Source: Zizania palustris (lineage: Eukaryota; Streptophyta; Magnoliopsida; Poales; Poaceae). Taken from it: 64,000 bases of DNA. The DNA is taken from NCBI GenBank assembly GCA_019279435.1, contig JAAALK010000288.1, positions 53,991,624-54,055,623 of the forward strand. Direction: 5' to 3'. The translations under genes were made by a program, and so were the position numbers. Shown piece by piece: positions 11,846 through 22,327 of this stretch. Positions within the stretch are counted from its first letter, which is position 1; each line of letters starts with the position of its first letter. Below the pieces are notes generated by a model. It did not search any database. It was not told where the DNA came from and saw only the letters and a list, made by a program, of their open reading frames with translations.

Positions 11846-13029
11846 GGGGGAGCGGTTTTAGATGGATATGCCTTTGCTAATTGTGTGCTAAATTGCATTT
11901 ACATATTTTGCGCTTATATGCCTGCTTATAATTCATGAAATCATGTCATCTCAGCTCCTGTTAATTCATCTGGAACATTCATGTACATGGTGTTTTATTT
12001 TCAAAATCAAAATCGTGCTCACTACTTAGTCTTGAATCTAGCATGTTTAGGCAGGACTGCCTTAGCTATCTTTTATCTGCTTGATAGCAAGACACATTTC
12101 TTTGGATGATAAAATTGCAACTTGAAAAATTGTTCTCAATTTTCATGGATATTCATAAAGTACCAAACAATTGGTTCACTTGGTTAAAATCAAAAATTCC
12201 ATGATTTGCATGCTTTAAGTTAAAAGATCCAGGTGGGTTTGTTTGTCGCACTACCCTATTCTAGAATGCTTACCATTGCACATTGGTCTGAACTGGAATA
12301 GCGTAGTGTTTGCCAAAATCTATGCCTTAAGCTTCTTATGGCTTTCATGCCTAGGCTTGGCCGGATTGGAAAGTATAAGGTGGACAAACAAATAACCCCT
12401 GGCACTAAGAAAAGAACAACAAAATTCATTGATTATCAAGTTTGCTTTTCAAGCTCCATTTGAACTGGACTTGTCTGTCTAGAGTAGAAATTGACTAGCT
12501 TTGCGCAGTCCTTGCTCTTACTTGTCTAGTTTCCTTGACTAAGTGGTGATGCTTTTCTTTAAAAATGATCAAATCACATGCTTCATCATGCTTTTAGAGA
12601 AAATTAATATGAGCTGAGCCCATGATCATTGGTGTTACTGTTGGCATATTTTTGTTTTATATGTCTTTGCAATTCTGCTCATTTCAAAGCTTTGCATCTT
12701 TTTCATGCTCCTTGATGCTTGCATTGCCAAAGGGGGAGAAATTCCGAAGAGACTTGCTACGTTCTCTGCCGCAAGGGGGCATAATTTCCAAAGGGGGAGA
12801 AAATTTTGACATAAAGGCTCTTTGCTGCCAAAGGGGGGACAATTTAACTCAGGGGGAGTTTTTATTGCCAAAGGGGTTTTTCACTCTTGTGAGAAAGGGG
12901 GAGGAAAATTCTTTTATCAAGTGACATGATTTGGCTCTTTTCTGAGTTTTTATGGTCACTTGTGTGCTGAAAATTTTAAATTTTCTTGAACTTGGATTTG
13001 GTTGTCAATGCACTCATCAAGGGGGAGAT
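11846..13029 (+). other. Co1 non-coding tail with repeated polypurine tracts
   Basis: No coding sequence. Two things stand out. First, ~12000-12420 shares many blocks with the tail of Co3 (58580-58970), such as agatccaggtgggtttgttt at ~12225 and ataacccctggcac at ~12392. Second, 12729-13029 carries repeated polypurine-like tracts (ccaaagggggagaaa, ccaaagggggagaaaa, gaaagggggaggaaaa). The last, caagggggagat, touches the 3' LTR and should be the working plus-strand primer. Multiple polypurine tracts in this place are known for SIRE/Maximus elements. Confidence 0.75.
13018..13029 (+). other. Co1 polypurine tract
   Basis: Purine run aagggggagat immediately before the 3' LTR start at 13030. Plus-strand DNA synthesis is primed here in LTR retrotransposons. 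Confidence 0.85.
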
Positions 13030-15037
13030 TGAGAAACCAAGGGTTGGTTTCGGTGTTTTGTGATGAGTGATTGACAGGCTTTTTACCCTCTGTCCGAAGG
13101 GTGTTCGGAGGTTGGACCTCCGAAGGGTGTTCGGAGGTTGGACCTCCGAAGTGTGTTCAGAGTGTTTGCTTGCTGCAGCTGTGCAGCGGAGTGTGCCTGT
13201 CGGTGGGGTCCGACAGTACGCAATGATTGGGTTTGTACCGAAGGGGCTTCGGTACTTTGGGCGGTACACCGGAGTGTGTACCGGAGGTTGCTAACCCGGA
13301 GAGGTCTCCGGAGTACTGGATACACTTGTTTGTTTGTCTGTGGTGCGCAGGGACTTCGGAGGCGACGGACAAGGTTCGCAGCAGGTGAACCTGGGTCAAG
13401 CGGGAGGTTTGATGCCAGGGGAGCGGGGAGCTCCGTCACGGTGGCTACGAAGGTGGTTCGGGTCGGTCCTCGGGTCGAGGCGTGCCAGGTGAAGGCAGAG
13501 AGTGCGGAGTGTGGCTCCGGCTGAAGGTACTCCGAGACAAAGTCCTCAGAGTTGAGGTACTTCGAAGGTACTCCGGATGGAGTGATTTCGGAGTTGGTTG
13601 GATCAAGTCCTCTGCGGAGGCAAAGGTTCGAAGTGTGCTCCGGAGGGAGACACTCGAAGGTACCCAACGAAGGTCTCAGAAGTCGAGGCGCATCGAAGGC
13701 ATGGTCCGGGTGAGGCTCGTCGAGGAGTGTGCTCGGGGAGAGACACTGCGACGAAGTGCTCATGGAATGCTTCATGCGGAGGCCTTGGACGAAGGAGGGA
13801 CTTCGAAGGGTGGTACTCCGAAGGTGGGGCTTCGGAGGGTGAAAGGCTTCGGAGCGAGGCTAGCTTCGGAGTGAGGATGACTTGTGGTGCTTCGGCCTGC
13901 ATGGCTTCGGTACACGGACTGACGGAGTTCGAGCTGGGAGTAGCTGTGAAACCATGGTGGTCCACTCCGGAGGTGTTGGTGCGAAGGCCCAAGGGCTTTG
14001 ACGGCTTCGGCTCAAAACCGTCACTGTATCGGAGGCTGACTTCGGTGAAGCGAAGGCCAACAGGCTCAAGGCTTCTCGCCGAAGCTACCGCACCCTCGCG
14101 TGCGAAGGGAGGATTCCAGAAGGTCAACGACTGCAAAGGCTGACACTGTCTGTTCTGTAAAAGGCTGACACTGTCCCCTCTGCAAAGCTGACAGAGAAGC
14201 CTCCAGAATAAAGGTGGACTACCTTTTGTACCCCTTAGTTCTGTAGAGTCAAATCCTTTGTAAACCCTAGGGGTAAAGTAGTCATTTCCTTTGGGTGAAC
14301 TGTGGGCTATAAATATGGGGGCTCGGTAGGTAACATTTAACACTTGGAGCATTTACTGTTGAGCTCCTGTAGCCACACACTTCGTTGTATTTCATCCAGA
14401 GTTCAATCTATTTTGTGTTCCTTGTTCAAGCGGCGAAGCCCTTCTTCCTGTGCTTTTTGCTTGAGCTCGCGTTACATACCTCGCCTGTTGTAGTGCACCG
14501 AAGCCTATTGAGGCGAAGGTTGTTTTGTGCGAAGTGTGTTTTGTCAGTGTGCGTTCGCTCTGTGTAACAGGAGGCGAGACCTCGCTGCTTGCTAGCGTAG
14601 CCCTGACCGAGGCCCGTTTTGCTTCTTGTGTCGAAGCCCTTAGTGTAGTCTGGTTGTGTGCGTGTAGACCTTCGTGTACGAAGCCCAGCACCAGTTGCTG
14701 CTGCCACGTACTAGGTCGAAGTCCTCAGAGGGGTGTCCACTCTTGCGAAGGGTGAAGTGCGAAGCCTGCTCGAAGCACCCTGTGTGCTAAGCCTGCACTG
14801 ACTTAGCAGAGTAGATTTTCAAGGGTAGTAAGTGGAGCGAAGTCTTATTGGCTTCGAACTTTTGCTCCTCCGAAGCCTGTGTTCGAAGGTGTCGAAGTAC
14901 CTCCGAACCAGACCTTCGAAGGTAGTGTTCGAAGCCTGTTCCGCAGAAGACAGAACTGAAACTGAAGGCTAGTTTCTAGCCCGAAATTTTAAAAGCTCCC
15001 ATTCACCCCCCCTCTGGTCGCCGTTTCCGGTCCAACA
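13030..15037 (+). repeat. Co1 3' LTR
   Basis: 2008-bp LTR, starting TGAGAAACCAAGGG and ending CCGGTCCAACA. Nearly identical to the 5' LTR. The length difference is mostly a 25-bp direct duplication near 13104-13135 (ttcggaggttggacctccga twice). It is followed directly by the target duplication CCTAG. Confidence 0.95.
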
Positions 15038-15042
15038 CCTAG

Positions 15043-16270
15043 AAAAGGTGGCCCCGACATTTCTCAAGATGAAGAGCATCTTTACATAGCAGAAAACTTT
15101 AGAAGGAGTGATAAAACTAGTCTTGGCTTGATCTTCGTGCTTCAACCATATCTGATGGTAGCCGGAGTATGCATCGAGAAAACTAAGGAGCTCGGAGTCG
15201 GCTGTGGAGTCGACTAGTTGGTTGATGTGTGACATGGGATATGGGTCACTTGAGCATGCTTTATTTAAAGAGGTGAAATCGACACACATGCGCCATTTTC
15301 CAGAGTTTTTCTTTTTTACGAAGACAGGGTTCGATAACCACTCCATATAGCTGATTTCCCTGATGACTTCGGCCCGAAGCAGCTTCTCCACCTCCGCCTT
15401 AGCAAGCTCGGCTCTCTTCGTGGACAGCTTGTGGAGCCCCTGACGCACGGGGTGTGCCCTCGGTTTCACCAACAAGGAGTGCTCAATGATGCTTCGGTCC
15501 ACTCCTGGGATGTCCTCGTGCGACTAAGCGAAGACGTTCAGGTTGTCCTAGAGCACGTCCTCCAGCATGGCCATGACTTCGGGATCGAGTACTCCACCAA
15601 ATTGGATGGGGTACTCTCTCCCCTCCTTGACGATGACCTTGGTGACCACTTCTCCCTCAGGGTACGGTTTAGCGGTCGGCCCCCTCATGAGCTCGGGGGA
15701 GGTTGGGGGTCTTGGTCGCCCAGGTTCTCCCGGACGCTGTTGACTTGTCGAGGCTTCAATGGGGCGGAGCGGCCGTACTCCACCCTCTAGGCCATGGCTT
15801 GATCACTGAGGACAAAGAGGACTCCATCAGGAGTCGGCATCTTAATGTAGAGGTAGTTGTTGTGCGCGACGGCCCCGAATCGGTTTAGCACGCCCATTCT
15901 GAAGATGGAGTTGTAGGCGTAGGGGGTGTCGACGACATCAAAGATGACCTCCTTGGTCCGCGCAAGAGGGCCTTCGCCGAAGGTCACTTTGAGGCCTATT
16001 TGGCCGAGGGCGTCGAGCAGTGGGCCTGCAAAGCCCTAGAGCTATCTGATGACTGGGAGCAGGTGCCTTCTCGAGATGCAGAACTGATCGAAGGCCTGCA
16101 CAAAGATGATGTCAGCAGAACTTCCTCTGTCAATAAGAACCCGATGGACCTCGACGCCGACGATATCGGCGGTGATGACGAGGGGGTCTGCATCAGGAAA
16201 TTTGATGTCGATGACATCATTGGTGGTAAAGGAGATGGGCACGTGCGACCACTCGGGCATTGGGGCTGAG
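15043..16270 (-). pseudogene. Gy2 protease-reverse transcriptase fragment
   Basis: Minus-strand gypsy pol. From 16260 down, the protease shows MPEWSHVPISF, then VLIDRGSSADI (normally DGGSSAD; one glycine is Arg here). Reverse transcriptase follows from ~15500 with IEHSLLV, NPVFVKKKNSGKWRMCVDF and SFLDAYSGYHQ, up to ATFSR at the Co1 junction. Several frame breaks occur between 15500 and 16000. It is collinear with the complete homologue at 29676-32297. It is cut on the right by Co2 at 16271 and on the left by Co1. Confidence 0.85.
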
Positions 16271-16336
16271 TGTAGGACCGAGAGTAGCGACCAGAAGGGG
16301 GTGAATGGGCGCCTAAAAATTCTTTCGAATCAATAG
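16271..16336 (-). repeat. Co2 3' LTR remnant (terminal ~66 bp)
   Basis: Starts TGTAGGACCGAGAGTAGCGACC on the plus strand, matching the 5' LTR terminus at 33149 (tgtaggaccgagagtagaga) and the LTR ends of Co3. At ~16337 it changes directly to integrase sequence, so the rest of the LTR and the 3' half of pol are deleted. Confidence 0.8.
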
Positions 16337-16456
16337 CCTTCTTGAGAAAAAAGCACTTGCAGCCAAACGCTCGCAAGTGGCTCACCTTGGGCTGTCTGCC
16401 AAACTGCAACTCATATGATGTATTACCTAGATAAGCTCTAAGAAAAATGTGGTTGG

Positions 16457-17429
16457 TAATAGGGGATTGGTCCCGATCTTCCTCTAGGTGAGGATAACTT
16501 GGATTGGTGGAGAATCTCGACGTTGACGATCCAAGGCTCCGGTCCGGCGGATCAAAACCTTGTAATCGCTACACCACCGTCTTCGTTGGTTATCAACCAC
16601 GCAGGGCGCGATTGACCTCGCCACGAAGGCTAGTTCCTGCAAGCGAACCCAAGAACACAAGCAAGAACAGGAAGAACACAAGTCGAATGCCAAATCACAG
16701 ATGAGCTATGATGAGGAGAGGTTTCACAAACGCTGATGCAGCAGCCAATCGGTCCGGTGCAGGAGCGGGATCTAAACACACAAGTGTAGATGCAAACAAA
16801 GCAAAACCTCACCCTAAAGGCGGCTGGCGTGAATATATAGGGTGTGGGAAGCCTGTAGGAGGTGCACACGACCTAGACTATGGGCCAACACGGCCTCCAA
16901 CTCAGTACAAGGTCCAACTCGGCCCAGTTTTGTCACGCAGGACTGTTTCAGTCACACAGGACGACTCGAGACTCCAAATGAGGCGAAACCAACGCCAAAA
17001 GATCTGTCTTCTCCTTAGCTTTCCAAAAATTCCAAGAATGCGCCAATCGGACTTCGTATGAGGAAGTTATGCCCATTTTGGTGCATGGTGGTTGATGTAG
17101 TCCGAACCAACGAATTCTTGACTTCAAATCATCCGTGTGACTCCGTCTTCATCTCCAACTCTCCTATTCCATCTCCCATGTTCCTAAGCAACAAAATATC
17201 ACTAGTATTCAGTAGCATCCCATCCAAACAAATATTAACATAGTTGCTAAGGAAAGAATTAACCTCATGGTTCAAGCGACGGGCACGGGCGCGTGTGATA
17301 GGTCCCTGTAATTGAATTGTAGGTTGATGGTGCAGGTGTGTATCATGCTGGTGCACCTGTGTATCATGCTGGTGCATGTGTGTATCATGCTGGTGCATGT
17401 GTGTATCATGTGAAGTGATGTCCTCATCA
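16457..17429. mobile_element. Ins1: 973-bp insertion, retroelement-derived, unclassified
   Basis: Foreign block in the Co2 integrase. The disrupted host sequence is known from Co3 (56150-56215), so the ends are clear, and GTTGG is duplicated on both sides (16452-16456 and 17430-17434). The right end in reverse complement reads TGATGAGGACATC, like an LTR start. A minus-strand open frame (17398-17129) encodes a seven-residue histidine repeat (HQHDTHM, HQHDTQV, HQHDTHL) and then QGPITRARARRLNHEV, a phrase I associate with the C-terminal coding region of certain grass retroelements. No LTR pair or transposase is visible; probably a fragment or non-autonomous element. Confidence 0.6.
17338..17410. 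repeat. 21-bp tandem repeat inside Ins1
   Basis: About 3.5 copies of a 21-bp unit (gtgtatcatgctggtgcatgt). On the minus strand each unit encodes HQHDT plus two variable residues. Confidence 0.8.
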
Positions 17430-18453
17430 GTTGGCCAGATAGCAAGTTGTGTTCATAGCTTCAGCCCAGAAGTGCCTAGGAGTTCTATGCTCATCGAGCA
17501 TCGTCCTAGCCATCTCGACCAGCGTGTGGTTCTTTCGTTCCACAACGCCGTTCTGTGGGAGTGTAAGGGGTAGAAAACTGGTGCTCAAGACCCTGATCAC
17601 TACAAAAACTGACGAACTGAGAATTCTTGAACTCAGAACCGTTGTCAGGGCGAATTGCTCACATCCGACCATTGTTCTCATTCTTCATCTTCAGGATCAG
17701 GTCATTAAGAAATTGAAAAGCCTCATCCTTAGACTCCAAAAAGAAAACCCTCGAGAATCGAGAAGAGTCATCAACAATCACAAGCGCGTACCACTTCCCA
17801 CCGACTGAACGTACTCGTGCTAGACCAACAGTATCCATGTGTAACAGATCTCTCGGGTACGAAGTCATCACCTGAGTCACAGGTGCGTGAGAAGCGGCAA
17901 CCATCTTCCCATGACGACAGGGAAGGCAAACTAGATCCTTCTCCATCTTAAGCTTGGGCAATCCTCGTATGAGGTCCATAGAACTCAACCTGACTAGCAG
18001 ATCAAAGCTCAAATGACCTAACCTCCTATGCCACCTCCAGAGCTCAGAGGAGGATCCAGTGATCAAACAGCAAGAAGGGCCAAAATTACTAGAGAAATCA
18101 ATCTGAAAAACCTTACCGAAAGGTAAGATCTAGCAAACCAAAGATCCTCTAGAATCAACAACAGAAGACATGCCCTTCTTAAAACAAACCTCTAAGCCCT
18201 CCTCAAGAAGTTGCGAAACAAACCAAATTAAAGCCCAAATTTCCAACCAAAGCAACATTCTTCAAGGAGAAATGCTCAAAAATCTGAATTGAGCCAAAAC
18301 CGTGTACCTTCACTTGACCATTGTTCCCGAAAGTGATGTACTCCTTGGAGCTCGGGGAAGTGAGGCTGGAGAACCATCTGCGATGTCCCTTCATGTGGCA
18401 AGAGCATCTTGAATCCATGATCCATATGTCCTCTAGGCCTCGATCCTGCAAAA

Positions 18454-21240
18454 TCAATGGTCATAAGGAGGAGCAAACGGCCCGACACTAGGTTTAGCAA
18501 AAGAGCTAAACCAGTGTTGAGCTATCTGCTCAAAGGTAGGAAAGCAGAAAGAATCATAAGAGTCTAGACCAAAACGTGGCTCAAAGCACAGTCCTCTGTT
18601 CTGCCTAGAGACATGGCGACGAGGTCCAAAGTCGTATCCAGAACGACCTAGAACTCTGTCGGAGTGAAAACCACCCTCTAGAGCATGGGCACGAAAGTCA
18701 TATCCTCTACCACCACCTACACGATGCACCCTCGCCTCTAGCCTCTCTCTGCATCGAAGGACTCTCTGTCTACCACCCTATTGGCAAACTATTTCTGTCC
18801 ACCTAGAGCTCTCTCTACTCTCTCAACCTTCTTCCTCCTAAAGCATAACTCCGCAAGATGCTCTTTTCTCTAACAGTACTCACAGTGATAGATAGGCTTC
18901 TTGGGATGTGGTTGAGGCTTGGGTTTCTTGGGCTTGGTGGTGTTGAGTGTTTGCTCTTTGGTACAAGAGGGTTCTGGTAGAGAGTCAAGAGAAGTGTGAA
19001 GATGCTTGGGCTTCGGGATCTAGATAGGCTTCTTGGGTGGAGCTTTAGGTTGTTCGTGGAACACTCCATCCTTGGGCTGGCTGGCCGGAAAAGACTCAGT
19101 GGAGTGAGTCTTGCGATATCTCTGCTCTAGAGTCATCTTACTCCACTCCATTGCACGGCTTAGGGAACTCTCAAAGTCAGCCTTGGTGTAGGTGTAACCT
19201 ACTCCAAACTCATCCTTCCTCTTGAAGTGTTGGATCATCATGTCAAGCTGAGGCTCTCTAGCACTCACCCAACTCAGGATCTGATAGAGGTAAGAGTTCT
19301 CGTTCTGAGCATCAGCTAGCTCCTATCTCATGGAAGCTAGCACCTCCACCTGAGACAAGCAAATCTCACACTCTCCATCAACTTGAACAGATTTCTTAGC
19401 TTTCATCTTAATCAGCTCTGACCTCAGAGACAAACAGTTCTCATAGACAGTGGGTGGAACTGACAATGTTGCAACCTCAAGCTTAGTCTGCTCTAGCTTA
19501 GCTCTAACTCTCTCTAACTCACCCAACTACTCATCGCCCTTCGCTCTAAGCTTAGCTAGATCAGATAAGTGGGATGGGTAGTCTCTACAGGGCACGACGA
19601 CTAAGGCATGAGCATTTTTCAGTTCTAGCTGAGCGCTTTCAAGCTTAGTGGCCAAAGCGTCTCTCTCATCAACCCTCTCAGTTTACCTGGACTTCAAAGT
19701 AGTCAGGTCACACAGCAACACCTCGCAGTTGGTGCACTCACTACTCTCACCCAAGCAAGGGAAAGAAGATAGACTCTTAATCTTGCTATTAGCCATAGCA
19801 AGCTCACTCTCAAGCTCATCTATCATCTTCTTAGCCCCTATAAGAAGTTTCTCCTGATATTTCAACTCCTGATGGTTTTCTTCAAGTAATTCGACGACTT
19901 TGCGTTCATAGGAAGATACCTTCTCGTCGTCATCGTCAGAGTGGTCGGAGGAGCCCTTATCTTCTTTATCCCTAAGAGCCATTGAACAGACGCTCTTTCG
20001 GGATCTTCGGCTACGGTGCGAGCGAGTCTTCGGCTTGTCCCCGAAGGCCATGAAGCAAAAGCTCGCCGGATCATCCTTGTCCTTACCCTTCTTGATCACG
20101 ATCTCCTCATCGCTTGAGGCTTGATGAAGAGGAAGAAGAGGATGATTGCTTGGAGTAGCTTCTCTCCATTTTGGCGAAGAAGGTCATGTCTCGCTTCTTG
20201 TTCTCGCGTCGGTAGTCCTTCAGGGCCTTTCGAAAGAACTTCTTTTGGGGCTTGCCCTTGGTGAAGGTGGAGCTATCGTGCTTGTTGGAGTCGTAGGAGT
20301 CACCGCCGGTGCCCTTCTTGTGTGTGTTCTGCTTGGGGCAGACAGCGATGAAATGACCTTGATCACCACACTCAAAGCAACCATGTTTTGTGCCATGTCG
20401 TTTGAATATTCTCTTATCACAGACACAACGAACACGGCTATTGAACAAACACAAGTCCTCATCTCCTAACAAATCCAACTGGTCCTCGGTGATATACATC
20501 AAGGAGGACAAAGCACAACTCAGAGAAGCAGGATCAGCAGAAGGTGTCGCAAGGGCTAGGATTTTTGATCTAGAACCAGTGAGATTTGATCTCAACTAGA
20601 TATCAACCTCTAAGTCCTTTAGCTTGCTGAAAAGCTCTGCGACAGTCAAGGTATCATAGGAAGCACTCTCAACAATAGAGGATACCTTAATCTTTCAGAT
20701 CTAAGGGTCCAAGGTATAAAGAACCTTATGCGCCTGTTCATGATCTGACACCAGCAGATCTAGATCGGCCTTGTTGGCCCGAAGCTTGTTAATGATCGAT
20801 TGAAAGCGACTAAACAAAGTTGTGACAATCTCACCCGACTTATGTGAGAAATTTTTGTACTCTCGGCGGTAGGTATAATAGAACCTAGACTTGACCTAAG
20901 TTGTCCCCTCATGGTGTGCTTGGAGGGTAGCCCAGATATCTCGAGCAGTGTCGAGATGGCTAACATGCTCAAACTCGCTGGGACCTAAACTAGAAAACAA
21001 TATGTTCACTACCTTGTTGTTCAGGTCATGCAGAGCGACTATCGCAGGGGTAGTACGCTCTGTAGCTGGAAGCACAATGAACGTGGTAGGAATACACATG
21101 TCTCATATCCCTGTGCTCTGGCTCAATAGATAGGCTCACATGCGAGTCTTCCAATAGTTGTAACCAAAGACCTCAAGAGACGGAACCTTGCCAGAAGAAA
21201 TCACGATCGCTACCTTCAGTTAGAACCTGTTAAGCTATAG
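18454..21240 (-). pseudogene. Co2 gag, degenerate
   Basis: Minus-strand copia gag with many stops and frameshifts. From ~21200 down it reads GYNYWKTRM, then FEHVSHLDTARDIWATLQ. A zinc knuckle CFECGDQGHFIAVC is at ~20390-20350, followed by a serine-rich stretch and an acidic stretch. A long coiled-coil region covers ~19900-19100, and a second cysteine-rich segment, degenerate in this copy, lies near 18880. It ends at a TGA (18456-18454), where pol starts in the -1 frame. The order is the same as gag of Co3 at 53002-55751. Confidence 0.8.
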
Positions 21241-21257
21241 AAAAACTTTAACCATTC

Positions 21258-21743
21258 TGTTGGTGTAAAAGTCACACCAACAGGTTCTTAGTAGTTAAGA
21301 ACGGACAAACAAGAGGTTTGTGTTTTTAGGACAAACTTGAGCCTCCGTAAAGGATAACAACTCAAGAGGTCCGAATATGTGTATTTGAACCACTGGTTCT
21401 GGATCCTTCTTACAAGGTACAAAGGGGGGTATTTATAGGGAGAAAGGCTTAAGGAATAGACCTATTTACCCTTATATTACAAATGACCTTCAGTATTATA
21501 AACAAGGTTATACACGGTAAAGTGCTGCAGGGTAGATGGATAAGCAGGGCATCCCATCAGTCACGTCTTCCTGCTTCGAAGCCTCCTCTCTCCCTTCGGA
21601 GGGTCCTCCGAGACTTCACATCGTGGCACCCTTCGAACGTGCTGACGTATCATTGAGCATTTAGTCGACCATCTTCGGGACCTTCTTAGAGCCTTCGGAG
21701 GGTTAACCTTTAAGTCCTGGAAATGAAGTAATTTCCCCCAACA
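21258..21743 (-). repeat. Gy3 3' LTR
   Basis: 486 bp, TGTTGG...CCAACA at both ends. No difference was found against 32646-33131 by eye, which implies very recent insertion (or assembly copying of one LTR). Confidence 0.95.
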
Positions 21744-22222
21744 GTAGCCCCTCGAATACGCCTTTCTGTAGATAACCTATTTTTTAGGAAGAAGGCAGTA
21801 TACGAAAGGAACATTTTTAGTTTCTGAGACTTAAAGGGAATGCGAAGATACTATGATTTATCTCAAAATATTAAGCCTAATATTTTAAAACGTTCGTCTC
21901 CGAATTTTGGCATAGTGGGAAAACTCCCTGGAGCAGCATGGCTTCGGAGCATGAGTGTTACGAGAGCGGTTACGGAGTGTGAACGTCGTGCAGGCGGTTA
22001 CGAAGTGTCTTTCGTCGTGGCGCCGGTTACGGAGTGCGAACGCCGTGGGGTACCGTCAATATGACCGTTACGGCGCAAATAGCCGTTACCCTCTGTAAAA
22101 AAGAAGTAACGGTCGATTTCTTCAGCGGTTGCACGCCGTTCCACTTTCCAACCCCACCTGTCGGCGACGGAAGCCGAACCTACAGTGTGAAACTTCTCGA
22201 AGAGCAGTATAGATTGTGCGGT

Positions 22223-22230
22223 TATAAAAG
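22223..22230 (+). promoter_or_regulatory. TATA box of the Gy3 antisense gene
   Basis: TATAAAAG in gcggttataaaaggggg, 105 bp before the ATG at 22328. The sequence and spacing are conserved in Gy1 (4888-4895). It is outside the LTR, so the antisense gene appears to have its own promoter. The ~480 bp between the LTR and this box (21744-22222) contains repeated tacgg/cgttac motifs and no gene I recognise. Confidence 0.65.
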
Positions 22231-22327
22231 GGGGAGAAAGGGATTACTGGAAGTTTTTTACCGCATTCACCGTTCTTGCAATTCACCTTTCCCCTCAACC
22301 TTCCGCCCCTTCGAGCGCTTGAGCGTA

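Larger units (their letters stand above)
5301..15037 (+). mobile_element. Co1: Ty1/copia retrotransposon (SIRE/Maximus type), near full length
   Basis: Complete copia element of 9737 bp with ~2-kb LTRs, an initiator-Met-tRNA primer binding site, gag, pol in the order protease-integrase-reverse transcriptase-RNase H, a ~1.2-kb non-coding tail and a polypurine tract. The 5-bp target duplication CCTAG is perfect (5296-5300 and 15038-15042). It inserted into the reverse transcriptase of Gy2. Size, repeated polypurine tracts and gag architecture suit the SIRE/Maximus lineage. About 15 substitutions separate the two LTRs by eye, so it is young. Confidence 0.95.
16337..18457 (-). pseudogene. Co2 pol remnant (protease and integrase)
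   Basis: Minus-strand copia pol. Protease with a damaged active site (WIMDSRCSCHMKG, normally DSGCSRHM) lies at ~18457-18203. GAG-pre-integrase (WHRRLGHLSF, CLPCRHGK) and integrase (HMDTVGLARVRS) lie at 18066-17659, then QNGVVERKNHT and MARTMLDEHRTP to 17435. The integrase C-terminus (RQPKVSHLRAFGCKC) is at 16456-16337. Ins1 interrupts it. There are multiple frameshifts, and nothing follows the integrase. Confidence 0.85.
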
